DNA of 64,000 nucleotides from RGIG9608 sp045602425 (lineage in GTDB: Bacteria; Bacteroidota; Bacteroidia; Bacteroidales; Paludibacteraceae): positions 1 through 64,000 of the forward strand of contig JAZSBO010000014.1 in the NCBI GenBank assembly GCA_045602425.1, given 5' to 3'. Within the stretch, counting starts at the first letter, position 1; each line of letters opens with the position of its first letter. The translations under genes and the position numbers were made by a program. This document shows, piece by piece, positions 43,970 to 52,351 of this stretch. The notes under the pieces were generated by a model. That model made no database searches and had not been told where the DNA came from. It saw only the letters and a program-made list of their open reading frames with translations.

Positions 43970-45361
43970 TTAAAGTTTATTTTGCTTTTGTCGAGCTAAA
44001 AGTTCTATAGTTCGTAATTTGTCTTTGTAAGAATTGTTTGCATTTGCTTTTTCTATCGAAAGCGACGCATCGGTATTGTCGTGCCAACGACGACAAAGAT
44101 AAACCGACTCAAAAATCCGCCCTATTTTATAACAACGACTTATTTGTAAACCAAGTGCATAATCCTCACCATAACTTGTATTTGGAACTCCTATCGTACG
44201 AAGAATCGGTGTAAAAAATGCTCGTGGTGCTCCCAACCCATTGATTCGTAGAGCATTATTATGCCCATTTTCATCTGTCCATTCACGATGATCAATCAAT
44301 CCAGGCGGTATTGTATTCATCTCAAAATCTGTAATAGTATAAGAGCCGATTACCATAGCACAACTTTCACGATGAAAAGTATCAACAATTTTTTGAAGAG
44401 TAAACTCGTCAGCATAAACATCATCACTATCGAGTTGAACAACAAAACGCCCGCAAGACGTATTATTTACACCAAAATTCCAACAGCCACCAATGCCCAA
44501 ATCATCGCGTTCTGGAATCAAATGCCTCACACGATTATCCATCTCAGCATAACGAGCAACAATGGTCGATGTTTTATCCGTGGAATGATTATCAACAACT
44601 ATCAAATTGAAATCAAACGATGTTTTTTGACATAAAACCGACTTTATAGCATCTTCAATTGTTTTTTCTCTATTGCGAACAGGAATCAACACCGTAGCCT
44701 CCACTGAAAAATCTTCATCCGAAAAATCTATCTTACAAAAATGTGGGTTCAAATAAGCTCCTCTCTTTTTAAGAAATTCAGTAAAAGCTTGCTCCATTTC
44801 TATTTGCGAAGCTCTATTTTTAGGATCGACATAAGCAAAATGTTTGTTCATTTCACTCTTTACAACTTGTTCTGTGTACAAATATTCATTTATTCGCAAA
44901 GGCAGTTTTTCTATTGACAAACGTAGGCGAACATCGTAAAATCCTGCAGCTGTGTAATCAAAACTAAGTGTTTCAACAACATTCTTCAAGGCATTGCTAT
45001 CGAAAAGCAAAACCGAACCAAAATCAAAATCATCACGTACACTTCCTGCCTGATAATCAATTGTAGGATAAAGCATTACATCATTTTCTTTCGATACACG
45101 ATAATCCGAATAAAGCATTGTACACAAAGTTGCTTCTGCTACATTAAGAAAACGTTTCAACGCATCAGGAACAAAATCTATCGTACACGACTTTGTAACA
45201 ACGAAAACATATTCTTCTGTAATATTGCGAACCAGATTTTTCCAAAAATCAGAACTAAAAACCGATTCATTGTATGTTTCACAAACAATTTCTAATGACT
45301 CTTGCGTCTTTATTTGACACCCTTTTGGCAAAAAGATCTGAACTTTTTTCATCTTATTCAT
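43970..45361 (-). CDS. Glycosyltransferase family 2 protein
   Basis: A 463 aa protein. The C-terminal half (from about residue 220) is a GT-A glycosyltransferase: EATVLIPVRNREKTIEDAIKSVL, VVDNHSTDKT and the DxD-type QLDSDDVYADE. The N-terminal 200 residues are an unfamiliar alpha/beta region with the look of a second, degenerate GT2-like domain. The sugar donor is unknown. Start is uncertain: ATG 45361 overlaps the upstream stop, and ATG 45352 is equally possible. Confidence 0.85.
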   Translation of the reverse strand: MNKMKKVQIFLPKGCQIKTQESLEIVCETYNESVFSSDFWKNLVRNITEEYVFVVTKSCTIDFVPDALKRFLNVAEATLCTMLYSDYRVSKENDVMLYPTIDYQAGSVRDDFDFGSVLLFDSNALKNVVETLSFDYTAAGFYDVRLRLSIEKLPLRINEYLYTEQVVKSEMNKHFAYVDPKNRASQIEMEQAFTEFLKKRGAYLNPHFCKIDFSDEDFSVEATVLIPVRNREKTIEDAIKSVLCQKTSFDFNLIVVDNHSTDKTSTIVARYAEMDNRVRHLIPERDDLGIGGCWNFGVNNTSCGRFVVQLDSDDVYADEFTLQKIVDTFHRESCAMVIGSYTITDFEMNTIPPGLIDHREWTDENGHNNALRINGLGAPRAFFTPILRTIGVPNTSYGEDYALGLQISRCYKIGRIFESVYLCRRWHDNTDASLSIEKANANNSYKDKLRTIELLARQKQNKL

Positions 45362-48359
45362 TTTCAATTAAAAATTTTAATACATCTAACATCAAATCTT
45401 GCTGCTTACGAGAATCTGTTATAGTTTCAAATGGGAAACCCATTATCCACAAACGATAATTGCCTTGATAAACAACTGCCGCAATTGTACCATTATCATC
45501 GTAACGCAACACAGGGAAAGCACCTCCGATAGGCAAAAGTGCATCAACCGAAGTAACATGATAAACATTTGCCGAAGGTTTACTTGAATAACAAATGCTG
45601 TCCGAAATAGTCAACAATGGCGAATAATGCTGAAGAACCAAACCATTCGGATTAACAATAGCAGTATTTTTTTTCACCTTTAAACATGTTTTTACAAAAA
45701 ATGAATCAACAGAATCGCACAGGTCGCTTAGCAAATAAGTTCCGCTTAAAAACAATGCTCCCCCTGCTGTACAATAATCAAAAATTCGTTGTTGCATAAT
45801 TGGAGAAAGCACTTTGTACCTAAGGTTTAAGGAGTCCAATCCCACTAACGTGGTGCGTTGTTTTCCAGCTATATAATCAACCATTTTATAGTTGTTCATA
45901 TCAACCAAAGCTCGCTCTACTGCCAATCTACTACTCGACACAAACGAGTAACCCGCTTTTGCAATATTCTTTCCATGAATTGTAGTATAATCAAACGTAT
46001 TACCTGCAACAAGTTGCTTTTCGTAAGTAGCATTGCTTGCACCAAATCCGGGAGCATCATCGCTCAACCAAGGACTTGTTTTCGTAAAATCGTACTGATT
46101 TCCAGTAAAAAAGCAACTTTTCTGATACGGAACTCCACAATCATCGTGAATACCAATGCCCGAATAGTCGGCTGTTTCAAAAAAATCAGGTGCTGACAAC
46201 CTATCAAAACCATTTACAATAAGTAGTGTAGGTGATTTTTCTGAAGCAATATAAGCAGACAACGTCTCTGAAGGAAAACTTTCGCCTCCTGTATTAACCG
46301 CAGTTACTTTGAATTTATACAACACATTGTGTTTTATAGGCAAAACAAATGTTGTATCAGTTGTAAATATCCCATTATCAAATCCTGATTCATTAACTTG
46401 AGTATAAACGACATAACCCGTAGGAACAGCTCCACATTCAGATAAGCTATCAAGTGTAGAAGTCCAACAAAGCTGTATAGAATCAGAACCTTTTTCTTTT
46501 ACATAAAAACTATTTACAGGTAACGGCTGAATTGCATAAGGTTCGTTGTTCTGAAAAGATAAATATTTTACTATTGCTTTGTAAATAGCCCGAGACACCA
46601 TAAACTGAAAATGTGGGTCAAGTGCGTATCGCACATCAGTAGGATTTTGATGCGAAAGTAATTCCAAAAGCATAGTCGGCACTTGCGGAATACGAGCTTC
46701 AATATACGATTTGTTCCATAAGCCACGAATTGACCAATTTTGATTTAACTGATTTTTTATAGTACTACTTATTTCCGTCAAGACCATATCCGACAAATCG
46801 CGAGATGCATAACGCGATTGTCCGTTAGGGAACGATTCGTTACCCTCTTTGGTCATAAAAATACTAAGTGAACCAACAATTGTATCATTAGTTTTAAGTC
46901 CTGCATCGGTATGAAATCCCAAAGCTAAATCGATAGGGATTGACAAACCTACAGAATCAGGTGCATTTTCTGATCCATTATTCAAAGCATTTACCCAAAG
47001 CCCACGAGAAGCTACATCGTCAAGATAATCATCGACACCTTGCGTACGACTAAAAATTCGGCTATCAAAACCTGCCATTTGCAACCAATAACGTGCAGCT
47101 TCTATATAGCGTGGCAATCCGCTTGAAACACCATCTCTTTTCGCTCCGAAAGGCGAAACTTGTAGTTTTTTATTAAACTGAATGTTATAATTATTTACTT
47201 CATCAGCTGTTGCCGGACAGCGAACTACACTACCAATCCCCCCACCAAAACGAACTGCATCCGCAGTAACGATACCTGTTTCAGATGCACTTTCATTAGT
47301 AAGTTGCACAGAGCCAAAATCCTCATTCACACCTTTTTCAAAAAAGAATGTTCCTAAATAAATCCACGTACCTCCACCTTGTTTTTGGTTCACACTAAAA
47401 GAAGTTGCTCCTCCCTTATGATAAACAGTATAATGAGCATCAGAAACACTATTTTCTTTCGTTTGATATGCTACATAAACCGCATACATTCCAGCCGAAG
47501 GAACATCTGGAGTCCAGCGAACAGAAGCAGAAACTTCCTTACTAACATCTGCAAATTTATAAGAGCCTCTCCGAAATGGATTTTCGTTTAAAGAAGCAAC
47601 CTTAACACACGGAGCAAAAGCTGCATTTCCTCCACGTTTCCAATTAACAACACCATCTTCTTCATAAACAGAATTATACCACGAAGTATCATTGTCAACT
47701 ATTACTTCATTGATTTGTGTATCACGTTCGTGCGGGAGTAATACATTAGCTCCTGCATTCTCGAGCATCGGCAATAGAAAATTCAAAACATAATGTCGAG
47801 TTAATTTGTCTTCCAACGTAGAAAATAATCTCGCACGTTGCCACATCCATCGGTCTTGTTGCTGATTGTAATACAAACCATGACTACTCCACAATGCAAT
47901 ATTTCTACCAACTAAACCATTACTTATTTCATATGGTTTTGACGTATTTTTAGTCAAAGGATTTAAATCCCGTTTTGAAAAACGTCGTTTGTCCCACAAT
48001 GAATCCGACCGACGACAATAGTTTGGAACATAAAAACTTAGTTCTTTTTTGTCAGCAAAAATTACGACTTCATATTTTGGATAAACACTATGTACTAATG
48101 ATTTTGCCTCCGCATACAATCGATTCACAAAATCCTCGCGATAGAGCAAATACGACGCAGCTCCATTTAAATAAATTTCTACACAACGTCTTTTAGGTAA
48201 AATACGAGTTCGCTCCAGACGCAACTCTCCAACTTGCTGATATTCAGGTTTGATAGTCTCTACCCAACGAGCAATATTACAACGTAACACATCGGCTGAT
48301 TGAGCAAAAACAATCAATGAAAACGATAAGAAAAACGATATAAACAAGAAACGTTTCAA
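45354..48359 (-). CDS. Large secreted amidase-like protein with golvesin-type and FN3 domains
   Basis: A 1001 aa exported protein (signal peptide MKRFLFISFFLSFSLIVFAQ). The block IALWSSHGLYYNQQQDRWMW with LPHERDTQ, and later LGFHTDAG and MLLELLSHQNP, resembles the zinc-dependent N-acetylmuramoyl-L-alanine amidase fold. A beta-rich golvesin-like domain is inserted (about 235-375), an FN3 domain follows (about 630-710), and the C-terminal 290 residues are an unrecognised domain. Homologues are often annotated 'xanthan lyase'. Likely acts on peptidoglycan or a glycan outside the cytoplasm. Overlaps the glycosyltransferase gene. Confidence 0.72.
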   Translation of the reverse strand: MKRFLFISFFLSFSLIVFAQSADVLRCNIARWVETIKPEYQQVGELRLERTRILPKRRCVEIYLNGAASYLLYREDFVNRLYAEAKSLVHSVYPKYEVVIFADKKELSFYVPNYCRRSDSLWDKRRFSKRDLNPLTKNTSKPYEISNGLVGRNIALWSSHGLYYNQQQDRWMWQRARLFSTLEDKLTRHYVLNFLLPMLENAGANVLLPHERDTQINEVIVDNDTSWYNSVYEEDGVVNWKRGGNAAFAPCVKVASLNENPFRRGSYKFADVSKEVSASVRWTPDVPSAGMYAVYVAYQTKENSVSDAHYTVYHKGGATSFSVNQKQGGGTWIYLGTFFFEKGVNEDFGSVQLTNESASETGIVTADAVRFGGGIGSVVRCPATADEVNNYNIQFNKKLQVSPFGAKRDGVSSGLPRYIEAARYWLQMAGFDSRIFSRTQGVDDYLDDVASRGLWVNALNNGSENAPDSVGLSIPIDLALGFHTDAGLKTNDTIVGSLSIFMTKEGNESFPNGQSRYASRDLSDMVLTEISSTIKNQLNQNWSIRGLWNKSYIEARIPQVPTMLLELLSHQNPTDVRYALDPHFQFMVSRAIYKAIVKYLSFQNNEPYAIQPLPVNSFYVKEKGSDSIQLCWTSTLDSLSECGAVPTGYVVYTQVNESGFDNGIFTTDTTFVLPIKHNVLYKFKVTAVNTGGESFPSETLSAYIASEKSPTLLIVNGFDRLSAPDFFETADYSGIGIHDDCGVPYQKSCFFTGNQYDFTKTSPWLSDDAPGFGASNATYEKQLVAGNTFDYTTIHGKNIAKAGYSFVSSSRLAVERALVDMNNYKMVDYIAGKQRTTLVGLDSLNLRYKVLSPIMQQRIFDYCTAGGALFLSGTYLLSDLCDSVDSFFVKTCLKVKKNTAIVNPNGLVLQHYSPLLTISDSICYSSKPSANVYHVTSVDALLPIGGAFPVLRYDDNGTIAAVVYQGNYRLWIMGFPFETITDSRKQQDLMLDVLKFLIENE

Positions 48360-48370
48360 GGCTATAAAAC

Positions 48371-48403
48371 AAAGACCCCTTTCTCCAAAAAAAGAGGTCT
48401 TTT
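48371..48403 (-). terminator. Hairpin between the NagB-like and amidase-like genes
   Basis: AAAGACCCCTTT (48371-48382) pairs with AAAGAGGTCTTT (48391-48402), one mismatch, eight-base loop. T-runs occur on both strands, stronger on the plus side. The run of minus-strand genes suggests partial termination or processing. Confidence 0.5.
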
Positions 48404-48424
48404 TTCTACTAATGTTAAAAAATA

Positions 48425-50404
48425 TTACAATGGTATATATCGAACAAATGCTTCAATTGCTTCGTATGATGCCAACCCTAATTTATTATAAAGTTCGGCA
48501 GTTGTACGATTACGTTCTTCTGAACGTTGCCAGAACAAACGTTCATCATTACCCAAAAAAGGAGCACTTTCCATTTGCGAAGAATGGCGAAGAATAGCAT
48601 TGCGTTTACTTCTCAATTCTTCAGGGCTTAAAGGCACAGCCATTTCTATATGGTCTATTTCCCATTCCATCCAAGCTCCACGATACATCCATATACGGCA
48701 TTCATCTAACCAAGCTTCACCTTTCAAATCATCGATAGCCGCTAACACAGCATCTAAACAAACTTTGTGTGTGCCATGAGGATCGGCAAGGTCGCCTGCC
48801 ACATATATTTGATGAGGTTTCAACTCTTGTAATAATGCCTTTACAATATCAACATCGGCTTGACTCAAATCATTCTTTTTGATAGTACCCGTTTCATAAA
48901 AAGGTAAATTCAAAAAATGAATATTATTTGGTTTTACTCCCATATAGCGGTCTGCCAAACGAGCTTCTCCTCTACGAATCAAACCTTTAAGCTCACGAAC
49001 ATCAGCACTATCCATATCGCCATCTTTCTTTTGAGCTATCGATTCTACTATCTCTTTATTTTTAGCATCTAACAAAACATCATTCGATTTATATATCTCG
49101 TGATAACCTTTCACAAACATCATAAAACGCAATACTTCTTCATCATTTACAGCTATATTTCCAGATGTTTCATAAGCAATATGTACATCGTGATTCTGAT
49201 CGACAAGTCTACGAAGTGTACCTCCCATTGAAATCACATCATCATCGGGATGAGGACTAAATACCAACACTCGCTTTGGATATGGTGTTGCACGTTCAGG
49301 GCGATAAGTATCGTCGGCATTTGGTTTTCCTCCAGGCCAACCAGTAATTGTATGTTGTAAATCGTTAAAAATCTTTATATTAACATTGTATGCTGAATTG
49401 TGCAACGCAAGCAACTCACTCAATCCGTTTTCGTTGTAATCTTTGTTTGTTAATTTCAAAATAGGCTTGTTCAACTTTTGGCACAACCAAACAATAGCAC
49501 GACGTATCAACTTATCATCCCATTCGCATGAAGTTACAAGCCAAGGATGACTAATGCGTGTAAGTTCGCCTGCCGAATGAACGTCCAAAATCAATGTTGC
49601 ATTAACGTGATTTTGCAAATACGAAGCCGAACATACATCCGAAACTTTATCTTCTACAGCTTGCTTAACGATTTCTGCTTTACCATCGCCCCAAGCCATT
49701 GCTATCACACGTTTTGCATCAAGTATAATTCCTATACCCATTGTGATAGCACATACAGGCACATTTTCGGTTGAGCCAAACAAATAAGAACCTTCTTTTC
49801 TCGAATTTGAATCTAACATTATTAGTCGCGTAAGCGAAGTACCTTGCGAACCCGATTCGTTGAAACCAATATTTCCAGAATCACTGATGCCTAACACCAA
49901 ATAATCTATTCCTCCTAACGATGCGATTTGCTCTTCGTAAGTTTTGCAAAATGAAACAATTTCCTCTTTTTTCAATGAACAATTTGGCGAATAAATATTT
50001 TCTTTAGTAATATCTACTTTTTCCAACAACATTGCTTGTAATTGCGAGAAACAACTTTGCGAACTATTTGCCAAAGGATAATATTCAAAAATATTAAACA
50101 CAACTACGTTTTTGAAACTCAAACCTTCAGTCTGATGTTTTTTTACCAATTCGGAATACAACTCCGAACACGAACGCGAACACGACAAACCCAACACAAA
50201 CTTTTCACCTTTCGCTTGCTTTGCACAAATAGCATTAGCAATTTCGTCAGCAATTTTTTTAGCTCCATCTGTAGCTTCATCGAATATTTCTGTTGGAATT
50301 TTCTCAAAACGAGTAAGGCTCGACAATTCCAAAACATCATCTGACTGATAATACTTACGCGGAATAGAGCGTAACGTAATTTTTGAACTTAGATTTGCTT
50401 TCAT
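48425..50404 (-). CDS. NagB-like domain fused to PIG-L deacetylase-like domain; NagB part degenerate
   Basis: A 659 aa fusion of the type annotated glucosamine-6-phosphate deaminase in Bacteroidota. The C-terminal part (from about 380) has an intact PIG-L/LmbE metal motif FSPHPDDDVISMGGT. In the N-terminal NagB part the usual phosphate loop reads LGLSCSRSC. The catalytic DEY motif reads FEY (NIFEYYPL), and the GH of the G-H-(I/V)-x-F-N-E motif reads GN (SGNIGFNES). Two catalytic residues therefore appear lost, while the fold and FNE glutamate remain. ATG 50404 fits the family; the open frame to 50641 is not coding. It is divergent from an amino-sugar kinase gene. Confidence 0.82.
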   Translation of the reverse strand: MKANLSSKITLRSIPRKYYQSDDVLELSSLTRFEKIPTEIFDEATDGAKKIADEIANAICAKQAKGEKFVLGLSCSRSCSELYSELVKKHQTEGLSFKNVVVFNIFEYYPLANSSQSCFSQLQAMLLEKVDITKENIYSPNCSLKKEEIVSFCKTYEEQIASLGGIDYLVLGISDSGNIGFNESGSQGTSLTRLIMLDSNSRKEGSYLFGSTENVPVCAITMGIGIILDAKRVIAMAWGDGKAEIVKQAVEDKVSDVCSASYLQNHVNATLILDVHSAGELTRISHPWLVTSCEWDDKLIRRAIVWLCQKLNKPILKLTNKDYNENGLSELLALHNSAYNVNIKIFNDLQHTITGWPGGKPNADDTYRPERATPYPKRVLVFSPHPDDDVISMGGTLRRLVDQNHDVHIAYETSGNIAVNDEEVLRFMMFVKGYHEIYKSNDVLLDAKNKEIVESIAQKKDGDMDSADVRELKGLIRRGEARLADRYMGVKPNNIHFLNLPFYETGTIKKNDLSQADVDIVKALLQELKPHQIYVAGDLADPHGTHKVCLDAVLAAIDDLKGEAWLDECRIWMYRGAWMEWEIDHIEMAVPLSPEELRSKRNAILRHSSQMESAPFLGNDERLFWQRSEERNRTTAELYNKLGLASYEAIEAFVRYIPL

Positions 50405-50437
50405 TTTTTCTATTTTTTGTGGATTATTTTCAGAGTT

Positions 50438-50469
50438 CAAAATTACGCTTTTTGAAGAGAAATCGCAAC
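50438..50469 (-). promoter_or_regulatory. Promoter for the NagB-PIG-L gene
   Basis: On the minus strand GTTG (50469-50466), 20 bases, then TAATTTTG (50445-50438), 33 bases before the ATG. Confidence 0.5.
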
Positions 50470-50546
50470 AATGAAAACATTTTTTATTTGTAAAATCCAC
50501 CTTTTTTAACGTTCTTTGCTTTATTGATTTTTCATTTTTCAGATTT

Positions 50547-51377
50547 ATGAAACTTATAGCAGAAGCTGGTTCTACAAAAACAGATTGGATTCTGACCGAC
50601 AACAACAATATTGTTAAACGTAAAAAAACGAAAGGTATCAATCCTTTTTACCAAACAGCCGAAGACATTACATGCTTAATAGAGAAAGAATTAATGCCTG
50701 AAACTCCAAACGATATAAGCCAAATTTACTTTTACGGAGCTGGTTGTACTGCCGAAAAACAACCGATAGTAGCAGCTGCCCTAAAAACCATTTTTACTAA
50801 CGCAAAAATTGAGGTTGCTTCCGACCTTCTTGCTGCAGCACGTGCTCTATGCGGACACTCCGAAGGTATTGCTTGTATACTTGGAACGGGTTCAAATTCG
50901 TGTTTTTACAATGGAGAAAACATCACGCAAAACACACCGCCGCTTGGCTTCATTTTAGGCGACGAAGGTAGCGGAGCTTATCTCGGCAAAACATTGGTTT
51001 CTGATTTTCTTAAGCAACAAATGCCCGACAACATAGCAGAGCTTTTCGCTGATAAATACAACTTAACAGCAAAAGAGGCTGTCGAAAACGTATATCGACA
51101 ACCTCTGCCCAATCGTTATTTAGCTCAATTCACACCATTTTTATCGGAAAACATAGCCGAACCTTATTGCTACAATTTAGTATTCGACTCTTTTATAGCA
51201 TTTTTCGCACGCAACATAGTGCATTATCCTGACTTCCGCACCCTACCGATAGCTTTTACAGGCTCTGTGGCTTACCACTTTGCCGATGTGCTCGAAGTAG
51301 CAGCCTACGACTTTGGTCTCAACTTCAGCCATATAGCACAAGCACCTATCGAAGAATTGGTGGAATTTCACTTTTAG
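50547..51377 (+). CDS. BadF/BadG-family N-acetylglucosamine kinase
   Basis: A 276 aa ASKHA-fold kinase: phosphate-1 loop LIAEAGSTKTDWIL, the YFYGAGC strand, phosphate-2 region ACILGTGSNSCFYNG and GFILGDEGSGAYLGK. It probably phosphorylates N-acetylglucosamine or a related amino sugar for cell-wall recycling. The divergent partner encodes a NagB/PIG-L fusion, consistent with amino-sugar metabolism. Confidence 0.87.
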   Translation: MKLIAEAGSTKTDWILTDNNNIVKRKKTKGINPFYQTAEDITCLIEKELMPETPNDISQIYFYGAGCTAEKQPIVAAALKTIFTNAKIEVASDLLAAARALCGHSEGIACILGTGSNSCFYNGENITQNTPPLGFILGDEGSGAYLGKTLVSDFLKQQMPDNIAELFADKYNLTAKEAVENVYRQPLPNRYLAQFTPFLSENIAEPYCYNLVFDSFIAFFARNIVHYPDFRTLPIAFTGSVAYHFADVLEVAAYDFGLNFSHIAQAPIEELVEFHF

Positions 51378-51380
51378 TAT

Positions 51381-52052
51381 TTAGAAATTAAAAGCCAAGC
51401 CTATTCCATTTTGTGAGGCATTAATACTCCAATACGCCTGTGGATGTTTTTTTGCACAAGTAGAATTATAAATATCTGCACTTTTATGCATTTTATTATA
51501 ACCAACTATCAATGTCGGTATACAAGCTATTTCAAGACATCCTGCTACAATCGATGTAACATATGCAAGATCTTGAGTCTTGGCAATAATAGACATAAAA
51601 TCAAAAGAAAGTCCAAATCCTAATAATGCCCAACCTGCAATTGATATTTTTTTCCCTTGATTATATTTATTATACGCTTGTGTACAATTTTCTTTTAAAA
51701 ATTGTTGATAAACATACCGCCTCATAACTACATCATTATAAATATATTTATTACCTTTTCTAATAATGTATTGATCAGAAACTAATGATACTTTTTCTAT
51801 ATTTTTACGAATTGATATATCTTCAAAAACCTGAACCTCACCATTCTCATAAATAACAGAAGCCACGTCTGATGATAAAAGTACAAATGTAGGTCCCTCT
51901 AAATTATTTAGCTTTTTATACTTTATTTCAGATGACGAAACTTCTATAATCTTCACTTCTAATTTTTCTGCTTTTTTTGTAATTATAACATCTTGAGAAT
52001 ATGCCAGCATTGGCAATATGAGTAGTAAAAAAAATATTATAACGTTTTTCAT
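51381..52052 (-). CDS. Exported hypothetical protein behind structured element copy 4
   Basis: A 223 aa protein with a signal peptide (ending near AYSQ), a beta-rich N-terminal domain (VIITKKAEKLEVKIIEVSSS, a pattern common in Bacteroidota exported proteins) and two or three hydrophobic segments around 135-190. No known family recognised. It is convergent with the kinase gene, ending three bases from it. It starts 44 bases downstream of structured element copy 4, the same arrangement as the FISUMP lipoproteins. Confidence 0.72.
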   Translation of the reverse strand: MKNVIIFFLLLILPMLAYSQDVIITKKAEKLEVKIIEVSSSEIKYKKLNNLEGPTFVLLSSDVASVIYENGEVQVFEDISIRKNIEKVSLVSDQYIIRKGNKYIYNDVVMRRYVYQQFLKENCTQAYNKYNQGKKISIAGWALLGFGLSFDFMSIIAKTQDLAYVTSIVAGCLEIACIPTLIVGYNKMHKSADIYNSTCAKKHPQAYWSINASQNGIGLAFNF

Positions 52053-52096
52053 AGATATTGAGTTTTTAAAATTATTTTATAGTACCATTTCTTCAC

Positions 52097-52336
52097 TTAC
52101 GCACATAAAAACAGCGTGGTACTTTCATTTTTCATCGGACACTGCGGTTCTGGACGGACCATTCTCCCAACTACGAATAAAGCCCACGCTTTCGCGTGAG
52201 CGTCGTGAGCTTATTCTTGGGAGAAACATTGAAATTGTCCAGATTTCAGTGTCCAAGTCTTAGCTTATAACGCCATTTCCAATATTTTCAAGATGTGCGT
52301 AAAAAAACTACGCTCTTTTATTCCATAGGCAAAAAA
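52097..52336 (-). repeat. Structured dispersed element, copy 4 (candidate leader RNA)
   Basis: Terminal stem 52097-52106/52293-52302, stem 52137-52144/52247-52254 (GGACACTG/CAGTGTCC), stem 52150-52155/52237-52242 (CTGGAC/GTCCAG), stem 52162-52170/52217-52225 (TTCTCCCAA/TTGGGAGAA) and apical hairpin 52185-52189/52194-52198. This copy has the most changed arms yet keeps every one of these stems. At its minus-strand 5' end TTTTTTG, 19 bases and TAGTTTTT resemble a promoter. It lies between the end of the leu operon and the hypothetical exported-protein gene. Confidence 0.8.
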
Positions 52337-52351
52337 GTTTAAATAAGTTTA

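Noticed and set aside
48425..50404. Frameshift as the cause of the altered NagB motifs
   Set aside because: The frame stays open and the flanking family sequence is well conserved on both sides of each changed motif, so these look like substitutions.
50405..50641. 79-codon N-terminal extension of the NagB-PIG-L protein
   Set aside because: It crosses the promoter and overlaps the divergent kinase gene; the family begins at MKANLSSKITL-like sequence.
52097..52336. Known small RNAs, group II introns or insertion-sequence ends as an explanation of the four-copy element
   Set aside because: No transposase, reverse transcriptase or intron domain V is visible and the length and stem order fit none I recognise; these remain only untested alternatives.
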